A stretch of 51,271 bases of DNA from Herbaspirillum sp. CF444 (GTDB lineage: Bacteria > Pseudomonadota > Gammaproteobacteria > Burkholderiales > Burkholderiaceae_D): NCBI RefSeq assembly GCF_000282135.1, contig NZ_AKJW01000019.1, positions 1 to 51,271 on the forward strand, written 5' to 3'. Below are positions 47,166-51,271 of the stretch, piece after piece (positions within the stretch are counted from its first letter, which is position 1; each line of letters begins with the position of its first letter). The notes under the pieces are model-generated. The model saw nothing but the letters and a program-made list of their open reading frames with translations, was not told the origin of the DNA and made no database searches. The translations under genes were made by a program, and so were the position numbers.

Positions 47166-47897
47166 ATGACCGATCTGAATCAACAATCGCTCGCCGCAGC
47201 GCCGGAAGCGCGGCAAGCCATGAAGAGGATTGCGCCCGCACTTGGCAGCTATACCGATAGCGTTCTATTTGGAACGCTTTGGCAACGGCCGGACCTGTCG
47301 AAGCGTGATCGCAGCATCGTCACGCTGTCGGCCATTATCGCCCGCAACCATACTGCAGAGCTCGATTTCTACCTGGAGTTCGCGCTGGATAACGGCGTGA
47401 GTACAGCGGAGATTTCTGAAATCATTACGCATCTGGCTTTCTATTCCGGGTGGGGCGCAGCCATGTCAGCGATTGAAGTTGCGCAACCGCTCTTTACGCG
47501 CCGCTCCGTGGAGCCAGCGTCGTTGCTTGGCGCAGCGGTTGCATTCCTTAAGATCGACGAGACTACAGAGTCGCAGCGCGCTGCGATGGCCGAGCAGAGC
47601 GCCGGCAAGGTCGCGCCCGGTCTGGTGCAGTTCACCACCGACGTTCTTTTTAAGGACCTTTGGCTACGCTCGGGGTTGGCGCCGCGTGACCGCAGTCTGG
47701 TCACCGTCAGCGCTCTGGTTGCCGCAGGCCATTTTCCGCAAATCACTTACCACCTAAATCGCGCGATGGATAATGGCTTGACAGAGGCCCAAGCGTCAGA
47801 AGTTATTACGCATTTGGCATTCTACGCCGGCTGGCCGAATGCGTTTTCGTCGGTTCCCGTCATGAAAGATGTGTTCGAGAAACGCGCGAAATATTAG
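47166..47897 (+). CDS. Tandem carboxymuconolactone decarboxylase-family protein
   Basis: This 243-aa protein contains two copies of the CMD/AhpD fold (about 20-105 and 140-230). Each copy has the repeated pattern RDRSxVTxSAxxAxxH and GxxxAxxSEIITHLAFYxGW, so it is an internal duplication. The CxxC pair of AhpD peroxidases is absent, so it is not an AhpD-type disulfide reductase. Such double-domain proteins often accompany SDR and aldo/keto reductase genes. Its AAAGGA ribosome site is strong. It is the last gene of the operon and ends 70 bp before the repeat block that borders glmS. Confidence 0.9.
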   Translation: MTDLNQQSLAAAPEARQAMKRIAPALGSYTDSVLFGTLWQRPDLSKRDRSIVTLSAIIARNHTAELDFYLEFALDNGVSTAEISEIITHLAFYSGWGAAMSAIEVAQPLFTRRSVEPASLLGAAVAFLKIDETTESQRAAMAEQSAGKVAPGLVQFTTDVLFKDLWLRSGLAPRDRSLVTVSALVAAGHFPQITYHLNRAMDNGLTEAQASEVITHLAFYAGWPNAFSSVPVMKDVFEKRAKY

Positions 47898-47966
47898 TAC
47901 ATAGGGTCGATGCTGCCCATTTGGAGATTGCAAAGCCTGTCCGGCTCACACATTTATCTAACTCTC

Positions 47967-48052
47967 AGCTCGACCAACTTTCATCAGCTTTAGTCAAACG
48001 TTAGCTCGACCAATCTTATTCGGACCCGACCAACTTTATTAGCTCTAGTCAA
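47967..48052. repeat. Three tandem degenerate repeats next to the glmS stop
   Basis: The copies are AGCTCGACCAACTTTCATC (from 47967), AGCTCGACCAATCTTATTCGG (from 48003) and CGACCAACTTTATTAGCTC (48027-48045). The first and third agree over a 26-27 bp unit ending TAGTCAA. The unit spacing is about 24-36 bp. Inverted relatives lie at 43851-43867 and 43916-43932. Confidence 0.8.
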
Positions 48053-48067
48053 CGATGCGCCCCAACC

Positions 48068-49885
48068 TTATTCGACCGTCACCGACTTCGCCAGGTTACG
48101 CGGCTTGTCGACGTCAGTGCCGCGCGCCAGTGCCGTGTGATACGCCAGCAACTGCAGCGGCACCACGTGCAGGATCGGCGACAGCAGGCCGTAGTGTTCC
48201 GGCAGGCGGATGACGTGCAGGCCTTCGCTGGAAACGATGCTGGAGCCGGCGTCGGCGAAGACGTAGAGCTGGCCGCCGCGGGCGCGGACTTCCTGCATGT
48301 TGGATTTCAGTTTTTCGATCAGCGCGTCGTTCGGTGCGATGGTGACGACTGGCATTTCTTCCGTGACCAGCGCCAGCGGACCGTGCTTGAGTTCGCCTGC
48401 GGCGTAGGCTTCGGCGTGGATGTAGGTGATTTCCTTGAGCTTCAGCGCGCCTTCGAGTGCGATCGGATAGTGCAGGCCGCGGCCGAGGAAGAGGGCGTTT
48501 TCCTTGCGTGCGAAGGCTTCGGCCCAGGCGACGATGCTCGGTTCCAGCGCCAGTACGCTTTGCAGTGCCGCCGGCAGGTGGCGCATCGCCTTGAGGTGCG
48601 CGGCTTCCTGTTCGTCGCTGAGCAGGCCGCGGGTTTGCGCCAGCGCCAGCGTCAACAGGAACAGTGCCGCCAGCTGTGTGGTGAACGCCTTGGTGGAGGC
48701 GACGCCGACCTCGACGCCGGCGCGCGTGATGTAGGCCAGTTCGGACTCGCGCACCATGGCGCTGGTGGCGACGTTGCAGATGGTCAGCGTGTGGCCCATG
48801 CCTTGCGCGCGCGCGTGTTTGAGCGCCGCCAGCGTGTCGGCAGTTTCGCCGCTTTGCGAGATGGTGACGACCAGCGTTTTCGGATTGGCGACGCTGTCGC
48901 GGTAGCGGTATTCGCTGGCGATTTCGACGTTGACCGGGATCCTGGCGATCGACTCGATCCAGTATCTGGCGGTCAGGCCGGAGTAATAACTGGTGCCGCA
49001 GGCGAGGATGAGGACGGAGTCGATGTCCTTGAAGATCTTGTGGGCGCCGTCGCCGAACAGCTCGGGCATGATGCCGTCGACGCCTTCGAGCGTGTCGGCG
49101 ATGGCGCGCGGCTGTTCGAAGATTTCCTTTTGCATGAAGTGCTGATAGGGGCCGAGCTCGACCGCGCTGGTGAAGGCGTGCACGGTTTTGACTTCGCGCT
49201 CGGCCGGCTTGCCGTTGACGTCGACGATCCAGTAGCGTTGCAGTTGCAGGTCGACGACGTCGCCTTCTTCCAGGTAGACGATCTGGTCGGTGGTGCCGGC
49301 CAGCGCCATGGCGTCGGAAGCGACGAAGTTCTGTCCTTCGCCGACGCCGAGGATCAGCGGCGAACCCTGGCGCGCAGCGACCACGCGGTGCGGTTCGTCG
49401 ACGCAGAAGACGGCGATGGCGTAGGCGCCGGTGAGGCGGCGCACGGCTTGTTGCACGGTGTCGAACAGGTCACCGGTGTACATATGGTCGACCAGGTGGG
49501 CGATGACTTCGGTGTCGGTCTGGCTTTCGAAGACGTAGCCCGCGCCTTGCAGTTCCGTGCGCAGCTCTTCGTAGTTTTCGATGATGCCGTTGTGGACCAG
49601 CGCAATGCGGTCGCGCGAAAAGTGCGGATGGGCGTTGTGGGTTGCCGGCGCGCCGTGCGTGGCCCAGCGGGTGTGGGCGATGCCGGTGAAGCCGGCGAGA
49701 TGGGTTTCGGCGACTTGCTTTTGCAGTTCGGCAACACGCGAGGTGCTGCGCGAGCGTTGCAGCTTGCCGTCCATGTGCACGGCCACGCCGCAGGAGTCAT
49801 AGCCGCGGTATTCGAGGCGTTTCAATCCTTCCAACAGAATTGGAGTGACATCCTTTTGCGCCACGGCGCCGACGATTCCGCACAT
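48068..49885 (-). CDS. glmS: Glutamine-fructose-6-phosphate aminotransferase
   Basis: This 605-aa enzyme makes glucosamine-6-phosphate from fructose-6-phosphate and glutamine, the first step toward UDP-N-acetylglucosamine for peptidoglycan and LPS. The N-terminal class II glutaminase begins [10 protein letters not shown], with Cys2 as the N-terminal nucleophile after Met removal, and [11 protein letters not shown] follows. Two SIS sugar-isomerase domains occupy about 285-420 and 455-595 ([21 protein letters not shown]). The C-terminus [13 protein letters not shown] is the usual GlmS ending, and its codons form the target that Tn7-type TnsD recognises. The ribosome site is GAAAGG. Confidence 0.98.
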   Translation of the reverse strand: MCGIVGAVAQKDVTPILLEGLKRLEYRGYDSCGVAVHMDGKLQRSRSTSRVAELQKQVAETHLAGFTGIAHTRWATHGAPATHNAHPHFSRDRIALVHNGIIENYEELRTELQGAGYVFESQTDTEVIAHLVDHMYTGDLFDTVQQAVRRLTGAYAIAVFCVDEPHRVVAARQGSPLILGVGEGQNFVASDAMALAGTTDQIVYLEEGDVVDLQLQRYWIVDVNGKPAEREVKTVHAFTSAVELGPYQHFMQKEIFEQPRAIADTLEGVDGIMPELFGDGAHKIFKDIDSVLILACGTSYYSGLTARYWIESIARIPVNVEIASEYRYRDSVANPKTLVVTISQSGETADTLAALKHARAQGMGHTLTICNVATSAMVRESELAYITRAGVEVGVASTKAFTTQLAALFLLTLALAQTRGLLSDEQEAAHLKAMRHLPAALQSVLALEPSIVAWAEAFARKENALFLGRGLHYPIALEGALKLKEITYIHAEAYAAGELKHGPLALVTEEMPVVTIAPNDALIEKLKSNMQEVRARGGQLYVFADAGSSIVSSEGLHVIRLPEHYGLLSPILHVVPLQLLAYHTALARGTDVDKPRNLAKSVTVE

Positions 49886-49955
49886 ATGCTGCCTTTCGTG
49901 ATTGAGTGAATGGGCTCATCTTATGGCAGGTGATATGAAATAAGATTTCTAATTT

Positions 49956-50018
49956 ATCCAATATTTGGATTATTATTCTAATGGCTATTCGTGTTGAATT
50001 AATATTTCAAATATTGAA
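49956..50018 (+). promoter_or_regulatory. Lrp/AsnC-type operator cluster before the regulator gene
   Basis: This AT-rich stretch contains ATCCAA-TAT-TTGGAT (49956-49970), TTGAA-7-TTCAA (49994-50010) and TTCAA-ATA-TTGAA (50006-50018). These are three related dyads in the 70 bp before the Lrp/AsnC start. Repeated 13-15 bp AT-centred dyads are typical of Lrp-family autoregulation. The region also contains the glmS 5' flank. Confidence 0.55.
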
Positions 50019-50023
50019 TAAAA

Positions 50024-50491
50024 ATGGAAAAAATAGATATCGATGATCTCGATCGCCGTATCCTGAACGCCCTGCAGGACGACGCCTCGCAAACCAACCA
50101 TCAGTTGGCCGGGCGCGTGCATGCGTCGGCGCCGACTTGCCTGCGCCGGGTCAAACGTCTGGTGGATGCGGGGGTGATCGCGCGCCAGGTGGCCCTGCTG
50201 GCGCCGGAGAAACTCGGTCCCGCGCTGACGGCCATCGTCGAGATCACGCTGGATCGGCAGGGCGACGAGCGGCAGGTGGAGTTTGAGGAGCTGGTGGCGG
50301 GCGAGGCGGCGGTGCTGCAGTGCTACCGCGTCTCACCGGGACCGGATTTCGTGTTGATGGTGCAGGTGGCGGACATGCCGGCCTACCATGCGCTGGCGCA
50401 CCGCCTGTTCGCCACCCACAAGAACGTGCGCAACGTGCGCAGCTATTTTTCCATCCACCGCAGCAAGTTCGAAACGCGGATCGCCGTCTGA
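50024..50491 (+). CDS. Lrp/AsnC-family transcriptional regulator
   Basis: This 155-aa feast/famine regulator has an N-terminal winged helix (about 1-60) with IDIDDLDRRILNALQDDA and LAGRVHASAPTCLRRVKRLV. A C-terminal RAM/AsnC ligand-binding domain (about 65-150) ends VRNVRSYFSIHRSKFETRI. It sits between the divergent glmS gene and the convergent glmU gene, on the opposite strand to both. Dyads before its start suggest autoregulation and possibly control of glmS. The amino-acid ligand is unknown. No clear ribosome site is visible because the upstream sequence is very AT-rich. Confidence 0.93.
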   Translation: MEKIDIDDLDRRILNALQDDASQTNHQLAGRVHASAPTCLRRVKRLVDAGVIARQVALLAPEKLGPALTAIVEITLDRQGDERQVEFEELVAGEAAVLQCYRVSPGPDFVLMVQVADMPAYHALAHRLFATHKNVRNVRSYFSIHRSKFETRIAV

Positions 50492-50506
50492 GGCGAGTGC
50501 CGCGCT

Positions 50507-51271
50507 TTATTTCTTGATCTTGACCGGCCGGGTCCAGCCGGGCAGCGACATTTGCTTGGCGCGCGAGAGCGTCAGCTGATCCGCCGGCGCATCCTTGGTC
50601 AAGGTGGTGCCTGCACCGATGGTGGCGCCCTTGCCGATGCGCACCGGGGCGACCAGTTGGCTGTCGCTGCCGACGAAGACGTCGTCTTCGATGATGGTCT
50701 CGAACTTGTTGACGCCGTCGTAGTTGCAGGTGATGACGCCGGCGCCGATGTTGACGCCCGAGCCGATGGTGGCGTCGCCGATGTAGGCAAGGTGATTGGC
50801 CTTGCTGCGGGCGGCGATCTTGCTCTTCTTGACTTCCACGAAGTTGCCGATATGCACGTCTTCGCCCAGTTCGGCGCCCGGGCGCAGGCGCGCATAGGGG
50901 CCGACTTGCGCCGCCGCGCCGACGACGGCGTCGTCGATGTGGGTGAACGGCTTGATCTGCGCGCCTTTGCCGATGCGGGCGTTTTTGATGATGCAGTTGG
51001 CGCCGATGACGACGCCGTCTTCGATCTCGACCTTGCCTTCGAAGATGCAGTTGACGTCGATGCTGACGTCGCGGCCGCAGGTCAGCGCGCCGCGCACATC
51101 CAGGCGCGCGGGGTCGAGCAGCGTGACGCCTTGTTCCAGCAGCGTGTCGGCGATACGACGCTGGTAGACGCGTTCCAGTTGCGCCAGTTGCGCCTTGCTG
51201 TTGACGCCGAGCGTCTCGGCGATATCGGCAGGCTGGGCCGACACGACTTCGACGCCGTCGGCGACCGCCGC
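50507..51271 (-). CDS. glmU: Bifunctional GlmU, C-terminal part (truncated by window)
   Basis: This is the 3' portion (254 codons before the stop) of glmU; the gene continues beyond the window edge. The visible part holds the end of the uridylyltransferase domain ([30 protein letters not shown]) and the whole left-handed beta-helix acetyltransferase domain of hexapeptide repeats. It includes [19 protein letters not shown] with the catalytic His, and [13 protein letters not shown]. GlmU acetylates glucosamine-1-phosphate and attaches UMP, giving UDP-GlcNAc. Its nearness to glmS is common in this bacterial order. An internal ATG at 51244 is not the true start. Confidence 0.95.
   Translation of the reverse strand, partial: AAVADGVEVVSAQPADIAETLGVNSKAQLAQLERVYQRRIADTLLEQGVTLLDPARLDVRGALTCGRDVSIDVNCIFEGKVEIEDGVVIGANCIIKNARIGKGAQIKPFTHIDDAVVGAAAQVGPYARLRPGAELGEDVHIGNFVEVKKSKIAARSKANHLAYIGDATIGSGVNIGAGVITCNYDGVNKFETIIEDDVFVGSDSQLVAPVRIGKGATIGAGTTLTKDAPADQLTLSRAKQMSLPGWTRPVKIKK

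Noticed and set aside
48137..49909. A 590-codon plus-strand open frame opposite glmS
   Set aside because: The same shadow effect of high GC in the third position. GlmS is unambiguous on the minus strand.

Overview
The window looks like a chromosomal segment of a GC-rich betaproteobacterium, most likely Oxalobacteraceae (Herbaspirillum or a close relative). This is inferred from the glmU / lrp / glmS arrangement, the protein sequences (IlvD, GlmS, GlmU C-terminus), the OhrR and MctP-like families and the wealth of LysR regulators. I could run no searches. I see no rRNA, tRNA, CRISPR array or transposase gene. Both window ends are cut: glmU runs off the right edge.

Layout. 0-12 kb (minus strand): a 40-aa small ORF, a soluble histidine kinase, a giant cyclic beta-1,2-glucan synthase (NdvB/Cgs family, 2908 aa) and a 14-TM MFS exporter. 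12.3-14.3 kb: ilvD, with a 19-bp hairpin and a canonical terminator behind it. 14.3-16.3 kb: a frameshifted membrane-protein relic, a zinc-ribbon metallopeptidase-like protein and a small ORF. 16.3-22 kb: a catabolic-looking locus with a PLP enzyme of the D-cysteine desulfhydrase/ACC deaminase family, a LysR regulator, a divergent LeuC/LeuD-like isomerase pair and a 2-hydroxycarboxylate (CitS-type) transporter. 22-31 kb: a dense signalling block with a REC-PAS-degenerate GGDEF-EAL-REC protein, divergent from a six-gene run (PAS kinase, REC plus degenerate HD-GYP, REC-PAS, small protein, HDOD protein, PAS kinase). It has no DNA-binding output and no intact GGDEF. 31-35.3 kb: a Cache-kinase/LuxR-type response regulator pair facing a small ORF, a DUF3311 protein and an Na+/solute symporter, with an array of CTACG-like boxes between them. 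35.5-39.6 kb: a TetR regulator, a DUF3313 lipoprotein with a palindromic operator, a collapsed pqiA remnant, pqiB (MCE) and pqiC. 39.6-41.2 kb: an alpha/beta hydrolase and a two-cysteine OhrR, each preceded by the same TATTAGCGCGC site. 41.3-43.6 kb: a periplasmic L-asparaginase and a DJ-1/PfpI isonitrile-hydratase-like protein. 43.8-48.05 kb: LysR plus a four-gene oxidoreductase operon, bracketed by inverted copies of a short repeat. 48-51.3 kb: glmS, an Lrp/AsnC regulator and the 3' part of glmU.

The observation I rate highest is the last island. It ends 16 bp downstream of the glmS stop codon, where Tn7-type elements insert. It carries three closely packed CGACCAACTTT-type repeats at the glmS side and two spaced, inverted copies at the far side. 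This arrangement resembles Tn7-like transposon ends around a small cargo module without transposition genes. Other notable points are the apparently catalytically degenerate signalling cluster, the vestigial pqiA that probably still couples translation to pqiB, and the paired OhrR operators inside a textbook promoter.
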